From the IMG/VR virus record IMGVR_UViG_3300004448_000111, positions 1 through 20,985 of that record: a DNA stretch of 20,985 bases; one strand, given 5' to 3'. Position numbers and translations under genes: made by a program. How positions within the stretch are numbered: the first letter of the stretch is position 1; the number at the start of each line of letters is the position of its first letter. This document shows, in pieces, positions 1-6,752 of the stretch. The notes under the pieces are model-generated. The model saw only the letters and a list, made by a program, of their open reading frames with translations. It ran no database searches and was not told the origin of the DNA. Origin of the DNA: a virus.

Positions 1-1053
1 GTAGAAGCTGATGTCGCCTGTTGCCCCATCTATGTTTAATCGCTGCAAACTGTTTGTGCGTAATGTAATGTCACCTGTGGCTGTAGCATTATAAACAGTA
101 AAATTGTCGTTGGCGCCACTATCAAAACCAACATAAGCTGTAGCACCACCAGTATCAGAATATGTAATATAATTTGTAGGTGTACCTGATGCTGTAGCAT
201 TTAAGTCAATTAACGATCCACTTGCTTTATCCACAGTCAGCCCATCGCTGGTCAAAGTACCCGTGATGTCTACGCCCGTGCTGGTGGTGGCGAGTTTGGA
301 TGAGTTGTCGTAGTGTAGTGTTACGGCACCATCCCTTTCAGCAATAATCATATTATCGCCTTCAGGATAACTTCTTATATAAACATCCGTACCGTCTATA
401 TTCAAACTGGCTGATGCGTTTTGTTCTTGAATGTAACTTGCGTTATTCGCTGATAAGTGAAAAATCTGTAGGTCAGACCCAGCGCCGAAGATGGCTTTAC
501 CATTATCTGCAAAGGTAGCGTTTCCTGTTACGCTGATGCCTGTGCTGGTGGTGGCGAGTTTGGCTGCGTTGTTGTGGTAAAGTGTTACTGCACCATTGAT
601 TGCAAAATTAGCAAGGTTTTCATCAGAGGTGCTTTGCAGCCGCACACCAGCACCATTTGTGCGTAGGCGCAACTCCCCATCGCCCGTGTCGGCAATAATA
701 CTGTCTGTGCCATTATGAAACACTTGCAAATCAGACCCTGCGCCGAAGATGGCTTTGTCGCTGTCGCCAAACGTAATATCTGCGGAGGTACTAGCGCCAG
801 CTAAGGTTGTCGTGCCTGTGGCTGTTAGGTCAGTCGTGGTCGTTAGGCCGGTGACTGTCACCCCGCCCGACGTTGTAACCAGCTTCGCGCTATCTGCATA
901 CGACAATGTTCCGGCAGCGGTTTTACCGCCGATCGCGTTGATGATCGTGTCGAGGCTATCCAGATCTGTGTTTAGCTTCGTTCCCCACGTATCCTCTGAC
1001 GCGCCTACCTCTGGCTTCGTTAAGCCATATGCCGTTGTTGTCGTATCTGCCAT
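1..1053 (-). CDS. Tail fibre / tail structural protein, C-terminus off the window
   Basis: The frame is open for 351 codons from an ATG at 1053 to the window edge, with no stop, so the protein is incomplete. The start follows an AGGAG Shine-Dalgarno about 8 nt upstream. The N-terminus contains [20 protein letters not shown], a phrase common at the start of phage tail fibres and appendage proteins. It is followed by a Thr/Ser/Gly-rich beta-type sequence. Residues 100-185 and 186-271 are two exactly 86-residue modules, each opening with [11 protein letters not shown] and ending in a KLATTSTG segment. Such modules usually build an elongated trimeric fibre that contacts the host surface. It is the last visible gene of the leftward structural operon, 10 bp after the repeat protein. 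Tail fibre identity is inferred from composition and family resemblance; the receptor-binding tip is not seen. Confidence 0.85.
   Translation of the reverse strand, partial: MADTTTTAYGLTKPEVGASEDTWGTKLNTDLDSLDTIINAIGGKTAAGTLSYADSAKLVTTSGGVTVTGLTTTTDLTATGTTTLAGASTSADITFGDSDKAIFGAGSDLQVFHNGTDSIIADTGDGELRLRTNGAGVRLQSTSDENLANFAINGAVTLYHNNAAKLATTSTGISVTGNATFADNGKAIFGAGSDLQIFHLSANNASYIQEQNASASLNIDGTDVYIRSYPEGDNMIIAERDGAVTLHYDNSSKLATTSTGVDITGTLTSDGLTVDKASGSLIDLNATASGTPTNYITYSDTGGATAYVGFDSGANDNFTVYNATATGDITLRTNSLQRLNIDGATGDISFY
241..756 (-). repeat. Two tandem 86-residue tail fibre modules
   Basis: Module 1 is 756 down to 499 and module 2 is 498 down to 241, each exactly 258 bp. Both start with [11 protein letters not shown](V/I)FH. 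Both contain an NGAVTLYH or DGAVTLHY segment and then KLATTSTG. The middle parts differ, so the frame of the module is conserved while the exposed part has diverged, as is typical of fibre shaft repeats. Confidence 0.85.
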
Positions 1054-1063
1054 GTTCTATCTC

Positions 1064-1780
1064 CTATGCCGCATCGGCCCAAGTTTCGCTTGAAGCTGAT
1101 GCCGGTGTCCAATCCGTCGATGTGGGGGAAACAGCCGCCCAGCTTTCTGGCGTGCTGCCCGCATCTTGCCACGTTTTGCTGTTTTCCGCAACAGGCGTCC
1201 ACGTCTCAGGCGTGTCAGGCTCAGGCTCCCACTTTTTGCGACCATTTGCGACCACAGACGCCGCGCACACGATAACCGACGCAGCATTCTGCACGCGGTT
1301 GCATGTAGCGCTGACAGTTGCTACGCATGTCGCGGTGGCGCTGTCCTGATATATCGCAACGGCGCTGGCCGTTGTGGACGCCTGCACAGCAATCGCAGCA
1401 GCGCCATCACGAACCCTCAGACCAGACGCGGCAACAGTCGCCGCAGCGGATATGGAAGCGGAGCCAATATGCACGCGCTCAGCGGCAGCCGTGACGCTAA
1501 CAGACGCCGCAATCGTGGCAGACGCCTCCCTGACGCGCGTGGCAGACGCGGCAACGGATGCGGCGACGGCAATGGTGGCGCTGCCCTCTCGAACGCGATC
1601 AGCAGCAGACGCGGTGGTCGTAACCGTCTCGATGATCGACGCAGCACCGCGAACGCGTACAGATGCAGCAGCGGTGGCAGATGTGACGGCAATAATAGAT
1701 GCAGCGCCAATAATAGCGCCGTCCAAGCCGTAGTTGTAGCTGCCGTAGGTGCTTTGCCCGTAGCCGCTGCGATACGTCAT
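1064..1780 (-). CDS. Alanine-rich repeat protein with exact 20- and 10-residue periods
   Basis: A 238-residue protein of unknown function in the tail gene cluster. Residues 1-24 are Tyr/Gly/Ser-rich (MTYRSGYGQSTYGSYNYG). Residues 25-184 are eight consecutive repeats of exactly 20 residues with the pattern GAASI-x-V-x(4)-AAS-x(2)-RVR. Residues 185-238 switch to a 10-residue repeat with a tryptophan at 194, 204, 214, 224 and 234, usually preceded by Ser/Thr/Glu-Thr. The second period is half the first, which suggests one continuous repetitive fold such as a beta-helix, beta-prism or fibre shaft. The start overlaps the stop of the upstream gene by one base (TAATG). Function is not recognised; a virion appendage or tail-decorating protein is inferred from position. 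The repeat creates long false frames on the other strand. Confidence 0.8.
   Translation of the reverse strand: MTYRSGYGQSTYGSYNYGLDGAIIGAASIIAVTSATAAASVRVRGAASIIETVTTTASAADRVREGSATIAVAASVAASATRVREASATIAASVSVTAAAERVHIGSASISAAATVAASGLRVRDGAAAIAVQASTTASAVAIYQDSATATCVATVSATCNRVQNAASVIVCAASVVANGRKKWEPEPDTPETWTPVAENSKTWQDAGSTPESWAAVSPTSTDWTPASASSETWADAA
1079..1708 (-). repeat. Eight 60-bp units followed by five 30-bp units
   Basis: Positions 1708 down to 1229 encode eight 20-residue units with no insertion or deletion between them. Positions 1228 down to 1079 encode five 10-residue units, each ending in Trp. At the DNA level the 60-bp units are diverged but keep phase. There is a slight excess of cysteine in units 7 and 8 (two in unit 7, one in unit 8). 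Confidence 0.85.
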
Positions 1781-2160
1781 TAGTCTAGCGTGATGTCGAG
1801 ATCGCCCGCAGGAATGCGGAACACGTCGCCGGTGTCAATCGTCTTGCTGGTAGTCAGGTTGGCGTAGGCCAGCAGATTGCCGCCAGATGACGCGTCAAAG
1901 ATGCCCACAGCAACAACGGTGCCATATCCTGCCGTGGCAACAGGCCACTCTTCAGCGGATGTGTTTGACGCGGTATTGCCTGACACGGTGAACGCAGTCT
2001 CCTGACGCGCGTAGCCCCCGCCGGATACCTCTGTGCCGCCGCCAGTATCGTCAGGCGCAACGGTGTAAAGCGCGGTGTGCCACTCGGTCGGGCGTGTCGC
2101 GCTGTTGGTGGTAAACGACCATGTTAGAACGGTTGTCTCGAAGGTGTTGGTGAAGCTCAT
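1780..2160 (-). CDS. Phage tail-associated protein of unknown function
   Basis: A 126-residue protein starting MSFTNTFETTVLTWSF. The opening, followed by an HTALYT segment, then GGGTEVSGGGYARQ and a beta-rich C-terminal half ending GDLDITLD, matches the style of a widespread small phage tail protein family (N-terminal MSxxNxFExxLL, then SLHTADP-like and GGYAR-like motifs). That family lies beside tail fibre genes and may form a small jelly-roll or adaptor subunit; the family call is from memory. It lies between the adaptor gene (one base away) and the repeat protein (TAATG overlap), so it is translationally coupled to both. The exact role is unknown. Confidence 0.75.
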   Translation of the reverse strand: MSFTNTFETTVLTWSFTTNSATRPTEWHTALYTVAPDDTGGGTEVSGGGYARQETAFTVSGNTASNTSAEEWPVATAGYGTVVAVGIFDASSGGNLLAYANLTTSKTIDTGDVFRIPAGDLDITLD

Positions 2161-2161
2161 C

Positions 2162-2782
2162 TCAATACGCCTTTATCTTCATGCGGCGACCAGATCCGCC
2201 GAATTTCGCTTTATCATTGTCTGCGTTTATACCACCAATCGCGTTGCCATACAAAGATGACCACACTTGCAGGCGCGCATCGTCTTTCAGATACGGCGCA
2301 GAATGCGATAGAGCGCCATACAAATAAGCGTCGGGGAAGTATTCCAGCAGCCAGTTAGACGTGTTGCTGTCGGACAACGCGTCGATCTTGGCGTAGTAGT
2401 ATAGCTCCGTCGAGTACGTGCCGTCGGGAACGGGAAACACCTCGATTTCGCCAGCCGTGATCGCGTAGTAGCGCGGCTCGTAGGTGGCGTTGGCCGTGCG
2501 CCGCTTGCGCTCCAGAAGCTGAAACTGGCTCAGCAGCTCAAGCGGCTGCGTGTTGCCCGACGTAATATACATCCGTATGACCTCGTAGAAGTCGGCAGGC
2601 ACGGCGCTGTATTGCGTGTCGATGTTGGCCGTGGCGCGCTTCTCCTGACGCCAGTGGCGTATCTGGCGGTTCATGTCTGCCTCGGCCAGCGAAATAAACG
2701 TCGGGATGACGCTCGTCAGGTCATCGCGGTCAAGGAAGTCGCCTATGCTGGATTGCAGCTCTGCGTATGTTGTAATTGCCAT
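2162..2782 (-). CDS. Probable head-tail adaptor protein
   Basis: A 206-residue protein beginning MAITTYAELQSSIGDFLDRD. It is followed by LTSVIPTFISLAEADMNRQ, an arginine-rich stretch and a mixed alpha/beta C-terminal half with YYYAKIDAL and LLEYFPDAYLYGAL. This pattern (short N-terminal helices, LAEAxxNR, then a WLLExxPDxYLYGxL motif) is the one I associate with phage adaptor proteins of the SU10-like group, which form the ring between portal and tail nozzle. Length and position, downstream of terminase and ahead of tail genes, agree. The stop and the next start are one base apart. The alternative is another neck protein of the same ring. Confidence 0.75.
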   Translation of the reverse strand: MAITTYAELQSSIGDFLDRDDLTSVIPTFISLAEADMNRQIRHWRQEKRATANIDTQYSAVPADFYEVIRMYITSGNTQPLELLSQFQLLERKRRTANATYEPRYYAITAGEIEVFPVPDGTYSTELYYYAKIDALSDSNTSNWLLEYFPDAYLYGALSHSAPYLKDDARLQVWSSLYGNAIGGINADNDKAKFGGSGRRMKIKAY

Positions 2783-3058
2783 CTAACAATCCCATGCTCT
2801 GCGCGACCAATAATTCGCGCTTAATTTACTCGACTTGCCTTTTATTCCGCCCGACCTTGCGCAGTATGATGCCTTGCGCTTAGGCTGATCCTTCTTGATA
2901 GACATATTAGGATCGCCAAAGTTTATTTTCTTTACCGTGTCGCCCTCAACCGCCAGCACCTCAAACTTCTTCGGCCCGCCGCGTCGCGGCTTATTCACCG
3001 CCGTAAACCCGTGGCGCTTCTTCGCTGCTGCTATTTTTTCTGACTTGGTGCGGGGCAT
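2783..3058 (-). CDS. Small basic protein of unknown function (KINFGDPNM family)
   Basis: A 91-residue Lys/Arg-rich protein. The N-terminal helix (MPRTKSEKIAAAKKRHGF) is followed by a short beta part with KFEVLAVEGDTVKKINFGDP, then SIKKDQPKRKASYCARSGG and a C-terminal ANYWSRRAWDC. The combination of an FGDPNM-x-IKKDxPxRxxS motif with a terminal YWSxxAW recurs in small phage proteins located in the capsid/neck region; I recall no assigned function. Basic charge and location suggest contact with packaged DNA or another virion protein, which is inference. It overlaps the upstream stop by one base and abuts the adaptor gene. Confidence 0.75.
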   Translation of the reverse strand: MPRTKSEKIAAAKKRHGFTAVNKPRRGGPKKFEVLAVEGDTVKKINFGDPNMSIKKDQPKRKASYCARSGGIKGKSSKLSANYWSRRAWDC

Positions 3059-3666
3059 TACATACCACGCCCTTGAGATTTAATTTGATTTAACGTCTGG
3101 ATAAACTGTTGCCCTGACATTCTGTCAACAGCGGTTTGACCAAGCTGAGAAACCATTATTCTAAACGCATCATCATCCGTCATCACGGTCGGCATGCCAG
3201 CTTGTGGGCTTGGCCCCTGCAATGCTGCGCGTGCTGCTTGCGGCATACCAGACGCAGGCATTTCTGGTCTAGCCATATTTTGCGCAGCAGCAGGCATACC
3301 ACCGCCAACAGGGATATTACCAAATGTCATGCTTGGCGCGGCAGGCATACCACCACCAACAGGCGTGCTGCCAAACGGCATATTCTGCGCTGGACTCGCT
3401 TGCGGTCTAACCTGTGTTCGGCCAGTACCACCGCCGCGTGTCACTGTTGGGCGTGGGGCAGCTTTTGGCGCGATGCTTTCATCCGGCGCAAGCAAGCCAC
3501 GCATCTGACGCACGCGGCGCTTACGCTCATCATCCTCTGACCCATATGGCGTTGCAAGAGCATTTGCCAGCATAGAGAATATACCGCCGCCCTCAAACTC
3601 TTTGCCGAACTTGCCAGCGCCACCGCCGTCGATCATATCAATGAAGTCTAAAAATTTATCTGCCAT
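3058..3666 (-). CDS. Pro/Gly/Met-rich protein of unknown function
   Basis: A 202-residue protein. Residues 1-40 form an acidic/glycine-rich head (DFIDMIDGGGAGKFGKEFEG); residues 41-75 are charged (DDERKRRVRQMRGLL). The central part (about 75-160) is low complexity, with repeated (M/T)xFGxxPVGGGMPAA and several MPA or GMP steps. The end, about 161-202, looks helical (DDDAFRIMVSQLGQTAVDRM and SGQQFIQTLNQIKSQ). No enzyme motif is visible. It sits between two short basic proteins and likely works in the virion or in assembly, possibly as a flexible linker or scaffold-like protein. The start directly follows the previous gene's stop by one base, with an AGAAGAAG stretch serving as ribosome binding site. 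Confidence 0.7.
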   Translation of the reverse strand: MADKFLDFIDMIDGGGAGKFGKEFEGGGIFSMLANALATPYGSEDDERKRRVRQMRGLLAPDESIAPKAAPRPTVTRGGGTGRTQVRPQASPAQNMPFGSTPVGGGMPAAPSMTFGNIPVGGGMPAAAQNMARPEMPASGMPQAARAALQGPSPQAGMPTVMTDDDAFRIMVSQLGQTAVDRMSGQQFIQTLNQIKSQGRGM

Positions 3667-3667
3667 G

Positions 3668-3814
3668 CTACTTCTTCTTTGCTGTCTTAGCTGATTTCTT
3701 AAATGCCTTCGCGGTGGGCGCGCCCTTGCTGCCTACCTTGCGCATCTTCTCGCCAGACCCAGCAGCGATGCGCTTACGCTTCGCGTGGATGTTGGCGTAT
3801 AAACCCTTGGCCAT
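3668..3814 (-). CDS. 48-residue lysine-rich phage miniprotein
   Basis: Translation from the ATG at 3814 gives MAKGLYANIHAKRKRIAAGS, then GEKMRKVGSKGAPTAKAFKK and a tail SAKTAKKK. The GLYANIHAKRKRIAAGSGEKMRKxGxxGAPT phrase is a recurring signature of small basic phage proteins in the structural gene region; their role is not established to my knowledge. Charge suggests nucleic acid or acidic protein binding. It starts directly after the stop of the preceding gene at 3815 and ends one base before the start of the Pro/Gly-rich gene, so it belongs to the same tightly packed operon. Too short for usual ORF length cut-offs. Confidence 0.75.
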   Translation of the reverse strand: MAKGLYANIHAKRKRIAAGSGEKMRKVGSKGAPTAKAFKKSAKTAKKK

Positions 3815-4000
3815 CTAAGCTCCTTCGCCCCACTGGACGCATTTATAATCTGTTGCGCGGTACGCAGGAAACATCTGCCGCGCGTATTCCAGCCCGCTCG
3901 GTATGGATTGTATGCACTGGCTCTCGCTCTGCATCACGGGGCTGCCAAACGCAAAGCAGCCACGCTCGACGCTGCAAAGCAGGAGCAGCGCCGTCCACAT
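3815..4000 (-). CDS. Small exported or membrane protein with three later cysteines
   Basis: A 61-residue protein starting MWTALLLLCSVERGCFAFGS, a short hydrophobic N-terminus that may be a signal sequence or weak membrane anchor. Then come ESQCIQSIPSG, LEYARQMFPAYRATDYKCVQ and WGEGA. Cysteines at 9, 15, 29 and 54; the latter two may pair in an oxidising periplasm. The family is not recognised with certainty, though proteins with a hydrophobic start and spaced SExxC and DYxC motifs occur in marine phages. The ATG overlaps the upstream stop by one base (TAATG) and the stop directly precedes the next ATG, supporting real coupled translation. Confidence 0.65.
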   Translation of the reverse strand: MWTALLLLCSVERGCFAFGSPVMQSESQCIQSIPSGLEYARQMFPAYRATDYKCVQWGEGA

Positions 4001-4113
4001 TATTTCTTCTTCTTCGCGTATGACACCTTCTTGCCAGACTTTTTGGCAGCGGCCTTGGCTTTCGCCATGCCTTTGGGCGTGTACGCGTAGTGCTTTGATC
4101 CAACTTTAGGCAT
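4000..4113 (-). CDS. 37-residue lysine-rich phage miniprotein
   Basis: Starts at the second of two adjacent ATG codons (4114-4116 and 4111-4113). A GGAG motif lies 6 nt before the second and only 3 nt before the first, so 4113 is preferred. The product begins MPKVGSKHYAYTPKGMAKAK, continues AAAKKSGKKVSYAKKKK and is about 40 percent lysine. The phrase PKVGxKHYAYTPxG is a familiar start of short phage proteins beside terminase or portal genes; function unknown. It is the first gene after the terminase large subunit, 44 bp downstream. Confidence 0.7.
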   Translation of the reverse strand: MPKVGSKHYAYTPKGMAKAKAAAKKSGKKVSYAKKKK

Positions 4114-4157
4114 CATAATCTCCACAAATTACGCGCAGCGTAACATATTGAGCAAGA

Positions 4158-5564
4158 TTAGGCTATACCGCGCAGGTTCCTGCGTATCGCGCCACGCCAA
4201 GACATCATCGGGCCGGACAATGCCGTCGCCGCATCAGACGCCATAGTCAAGCAAACAGCATCAGCTAAATCCGGCGAACGCAAGCCACGCTTGCGCATGC
4301 TATCCTTGCTCTCGGCTTGCATCTTACCGGACGAGGTAAAGCTATACCGTATGGCAGTCAAATCAGCCCGCAAGTCATCATCTTCCGGCAGCTTACACGA
4401 ACGATCCTCTAACCACGCCTTTGTCTTGAACCACAATTCAGTACGCAAATTATTATACGTCTCGCCCATGCTGGGAGCCTCGGCAACATTCACACCACGC
4501 ACAGGCGCGCCTAGCTCACGCAACCTGTCAACTACACCAGCGCCAACGCCAATGCTATCCACAAGTATTTCATCAGGCTGCTGGCTGGGCGGCAACGCCT
4601 CATACTCAGCCATTACCCTACCCACGGTCTGCATCAGATCCAAACCCTGCCACGACTTAACTTCCGTTATAACGTTAGACTCGCGCTTGCAAAACGCTGT
4701 CCTGTCGCTACCAAATCTTGCCGGATCTATGGCCCACACAGTCTTCGCATTCGGCGCAAGCTCAATATCACGCTTCATGGCGCTCTCAACCAAATGATAC
4801 GGCACAATCGTATCATCGTCGGCAAGAGGAAAATCACCCATGACGCGGATAAGAAACGCGTTAGATTGTTCGCCATATCTGACGCGCATCTCGTCAACAA
4901 ACTCTTCCGACACCAGCGGGCTATCTACGCATGACCAACGACGCGTCCACCAGCTAGATGCCATCTTTGTCTGGCTTTCGTAAAACGTTCCGCTGGATCT
5001 GGTCGGGTTAGACAAAAGTATCGTGGTCGCGTTGTGGCCCGACATTGATCCAGCAGCAGCCTCAAACACCTTCTCAGGCACACCGCTGGCTTCATCAACA
5101 ACCAGCAAAACATGCTCTGAGTGAACGCCAGCCAGCGCCTCCGGCGTTTCGGCGCGAGACGTGCGGGCCGATATAAACGCCTCTGACGATGCAGCGGCAA
5201 GCTCAACGCGATCTGACTTTACAACCAGCAACTGCGATATTTGTTTAGGCAGCTCATTTATCCAACGCTTAAGCTCGGCAAAAAGCGCGTCAAAAAGCTG
5301 GCCGCTGGTGGGGGCCGTAACAACAACCTTATTCGGAAACCGCAATAACAAAAACCAAAGCATGGCCCAAGACGCGGATGTGGACTTTCCTGTGCCATGA
5401 CCAGACCTTACGCTAATCTTACGCTCGCCAGCCGCAATGGCTTGCAAGAACTCTGCCTGATATGGCAGCGGCTCAGCGCCAAGCATCTCCCTAACAAAAC
5501 GCACAGGATCTTGCGCGTACCGCGTCACAAAATCCTTCATCAGTTTTGCCTGTGCTTCACTCAT
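4158..5564 (-). CDS. terL: Terminase large subunit
   Basis: The packaging motor: an ATPase that drives DNA into the prohead and a nuclease that cuts concatemers. The start at 5564 (MSEAQAKLMKDF) is preferred over a longer frame reaching 5618, because it overlaps the small subunit stop by 8 bp and has GGAG upstream. It gives 468 residues, normal for the family. Walker A is SGHGTGKST (54-62), Walker B is VLLVVDEAS (152-160, with D157 and E158) and SNPTR (185-189) is the coupling motif. The RNase H-like nuclease half shows acidic residues at D280 (WAIDPARFGSDRTA), D336 (ILVDSIGVGAG) and D432/D435 (SPDLADAVCL). All key residues appear intact. The packaging mode (cos or headful) cannot be decided by eye. 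Confidence 0.97.
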   Translation of the reverse strand: MSEAQAKLMKDFVTRYAQDPVRFVREMLGAEPLPYQAEFLQAIAAGERKISVRSGHGTGKSTSASWAMLWFLLLRFPNKVVVTAPTSGQLFDALFAELKRWINELPKQISQLLVVKSDRVELAAASSEAFISARTSRAETPEALAGVHSEHVLLVVDEASGVPEKVFEAAAGSMSGHNATTILLSNPTRSSGTFYESQTKMASSWWTRRWSCVDSPLVSEEFVDEMRVRYGEQSNAFLIRVMGDFPLADDDTIVPYHLVESAMKRDIELAPNAKTVWAIDPARFGSDRTAFCKRESNVITEVKSWQGLDLMQTVGRVMAEYEALPPSQQPDEILVDSIGVGAGVVDRLRELGAPVRGVNVAEAPSMGETYNNLRTELWFKTKAWLEDRSCKLPEDDDLRADLTAIRYSFTSSGKMQAESKDSMRKRGLRSPDLADAVCLTMASDAATALSGPMMSWRGAIRRNLRGIA

Positions 5565-6018
5565 TGTCTGGCTCCGGCGTAACGTCAATAATGCTTGACC
5601 TATTCTTACGCAGCGCATCCAAATGCATGTCGCCCAAGCTAATCGTCACCTGAGCCGAAGGCTTCGTGCCGTACCTGTCAGCGTTCGCAGCGCCCGCCAT
5701 AAACCGGCGATGATGAACACGCTCACGCGCAAGGCTAACATCAGTCGATGTCAGGTCAGGCTTGTGCGTGAGATCATCCAATATGGCCAAGCCTTCCTCA
5801 ACAAAAGCATCCGCGCTGTCTTTCCTAGCGCGCTCCAAAGCCTCGCGGTAGTCCGGCACAGAATTAATAGCCGCGCTTAGGTAAGACCGGCTGCACTTAT
5901 ATTCTTCAGCAAGCTTGGCCAAAGTCACGCCTGATGCAACCTTGTCCGTTATGTAATCTATGCCACCGCGCTTGGCCACATCGCTTAGTATGCGCTTTTT
6001 TAACGCTCTGCCCGCCAT
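5557..6018 (-). CDS. terS: Terminase small subunit
   Basis: A 153-residue protein directly upstream of and overlapping terL. The N-terminal part has a helix-turn-helix-like stretch, VASGVTLAKLAEEYKCSRSY (about 27-46), followed by LSAAINSVPDYREALERARK. These are typical of the DNA-recognition and oligomerisation region that marks the packaging start site. The middle is helical with VSLARERVHHRRFMAGAANA; the C-terminus is acidic (VTPEPDNE) and may contact TerL. The start is an ATG after GGGGAAAAG. The 16-bp palindrome at 6031-6046 lies 12 bp before the start and could regulate it or be part of the recognition site. Assignment rests on context plus the HTH pattern. Confidence 0.85.
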   Translation of the reverse strand: MAGRALKKRILSDVAKRGGIDYITDKVASGVTLAKLAEEYKCSRSYLSAAINSVPDYREALERARKDSADAFVEEGLAILDDLTHKPDLTSTDVSLARERVHHRRFMAGAANADRYGTKPSAQVTISLGDMHLDALRKNRSSIIDVTPEPDNE

Positions 6019-6030
6019 TTGCTTTTCCCC

Positions 6031-6046
6031 AAATTTTGCAAAATTT
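6031..6046. promoter_or_regulatory. 16-bp perfect palindrome upstream of terS
   Basis: AAATTTTGCAAAATTT reads identically on both strands. It sits 12 bp before the terS start codon, where a repressor or the terminase itself could bind. No binding data; a chance AT-rich palindrome cannot be excluded. Confidence 0.5.
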
Positions 6047-6071
6047 TACGTGGGGCGGCGTAGGATAGCAA

Positions 6072-6096
6072 GGGGGGTGCAGGGGGGGGTGCAGGG
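6072..6096 (+). other. G-quadruplex-type motif, G6-TGCA-G8-TGCA-G3
   Basis: Three G-runs of 6, 8 and 3 are separated by two identical TGCA spacers. The 8-run can supply two G3 tracts with a GG loop, so the plus strand satisfies the four-tract G-quadruplex rule. A further G8 run lies at 6148-6155. The C-rich complement is on the terS coding strand, inside its leader region. Homopolymer runs this long are also prone to sequencing error, so exact run lengths should be treated with care. Confidence 0.6.
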
Positions 6097-6269
6097 ATTT
6101 GTGTGTGTGAGGGTATAATAATAACACTACCGGCGAAAAGCTTTGGCGGGGGGGGCTTTGCGCCTGCAAGCTGCAAAAGCTGGCCGGATTGCGTCTGGTG
6201 CATGGCCTTTATCGCATAATGTTTATTATGTTAAATTTATTGTGTAACGATAACAACGCCTTAGCATTT

Positions 6270-6289
6270 TACAACTATCTATAGTTGTA
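6270..6289. promoter_or_regulatory. 20-bp dyad, candidate operator
   Basis: TACAACTAT and ATAGTTGTA are perfect 9-bp arms around a CT spacer. The site is in the intergenic region between divergent terS and the small-gene operon. The form is typical of a dimeric repressor site; the protein is unknown. Confidence 0.5.
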
Positions 6290-6310
6290 TCATAGCTGCA
6301 TTTTAGGCGC

Positions 6311-6354
6311 ATCTTGACCAGTTGGTCAGGTTCAATCTTGACCAGTTAGTCAGG
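6311..6354. promoter_or_regulatory. Tandem TGACCA dyads in a 24-bp direct repeat
   Basis: Copy 1 holds TGACCAGTTGGTCA (6315-6328, perfect dyad). Copy 2 holds TGACCAGTTAGTCA (6339-6352, one arm mismatch). Each lies inside a matching ATCTTGACCAGTT context, and the copies start 24 bp apart, slightly over two helical turns. They lie about 65-110 bp upstream of the predicted promoter at 6421-6449. This arrangement suggests cooperative binding of a regulator on one face of DNA. Confidence 0.6.
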
Positions 6355-6420
6355 TTTTAGTATTCGCGCGCGCGTCTGTGTAGTGACGCTTCACTGTGTT
6401 GCGAGGCACTTTTTTTGCAT

Positions 6421-6449
6421 TTGATTGCATTTTATGCTTGCTCTATATA
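6421..6449 (+). promoter_or_regulatory. Predicted sigma70-like promoter for the small-gene operon
   Basis: TTGATT (6421-6426), a 17-bp spacer and TATATA (6444-6449) precede the first small plus-strand gene, whose ATG is at 6499. The AT-rich TATATATATC context fits a -10 region. It is a pattern match only. Confidence 0.5.
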
Positions 6450-6498
6450 TATCTCTATGCTATCCATTAGATATCAACACAAAACAAGGAGAATCTAA

Positions 6499-6672
6499 AT
6501 GCAAACTTTCCCAACTATGACATGCCGCAAATGTAATATTGTAAATCCAATGGTGTATTTTGCGCCGGTAAATGTTGCGCCAAGGCCAGCAACTTGCGTT
6601 TGTTTTGATTGCGCAAATGCGCGGCAATGGCTCGATAGTGAAGGCAACGTGCGCAAAGACGTAAATCTTTGA
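6499..6672 (+). CDS. 57-residue zinc-ribbon-like protein
   Basis: Starts MQTFPTMTCRKCNIVNPMVY and continues with FAPVNVAPRPATCVCFDCAN, then ARQWLDSEGNVRKDVNL. Two Cys pairs, CRKC at 9-12 and the CVCFDC cluster around 33-38, could form one zinc site. Proteins of this size with paired Cys pairs in early phage regions are often host-takeover or nucleic-acid-binding factors, but no family is recognised. A strong AAGGAG ribosome site lies 7 nt upstream. The stop codon is embedded in TTGACCCATCG, which resembles the TGACC dyad half-sites. First gene after the promoter at 6421-6449. Confidence 0.65.
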   Translation: MQTFPTMTCRKCNIVNPMVYFAPVNVAPRPATCVCFDCANARQWLDSEGNVRKDVNL

Positions 6673-6752
6673 CCCATCGCTCAGCAGCGCTTAACGGCGC
6701 TGCCTTGCCATGTGTCAAGCATGAAACAAAAACAAAACACGGAGCAAAATAG

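Noticed and set aside
1229-1708. CRISPR-like array because of the regular 60-bp spacing
   Set aside because: The units are diverged coding repeats in phase with an open reading frame, with no identical repeat/spacer structure.
1166-1783. Long plus-strand frame (about 205 codons) and others opposite the repeat protein
   Set aside because: Repetitive GC-rich coding DNA on the minus strand leaves the antisense frames open. There is no ribosome site, and the translation is an Arg/Gly/Asn repeat with no protein character.
4291-4797. Plus-strand frame of 168 codons opposite terL
   Set aside because: It is entirely within the well-supported terminase large subunit gene and has no start signal.
6000-6203. 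Minus-strand proline-rich frames running into terS
   Set aside because: They read through the G-run region and overlap terS in another frame, with no ribosome site. The composition reflects the poly-C stretch.
6300-6345. tRNA-like T-arm sequence (GGTTCAATCT)
   Set aside because: No acceptor, D-arm or anticodon stem can be built around it; it is part of the tandem dyads.
6684-6703. Intrinsic terminator between the genes at 6499 and 6753
   Set aside because: The 7-bp GC stem is real, but no T-run follows in either direction, so it is noted only as a hairpin.
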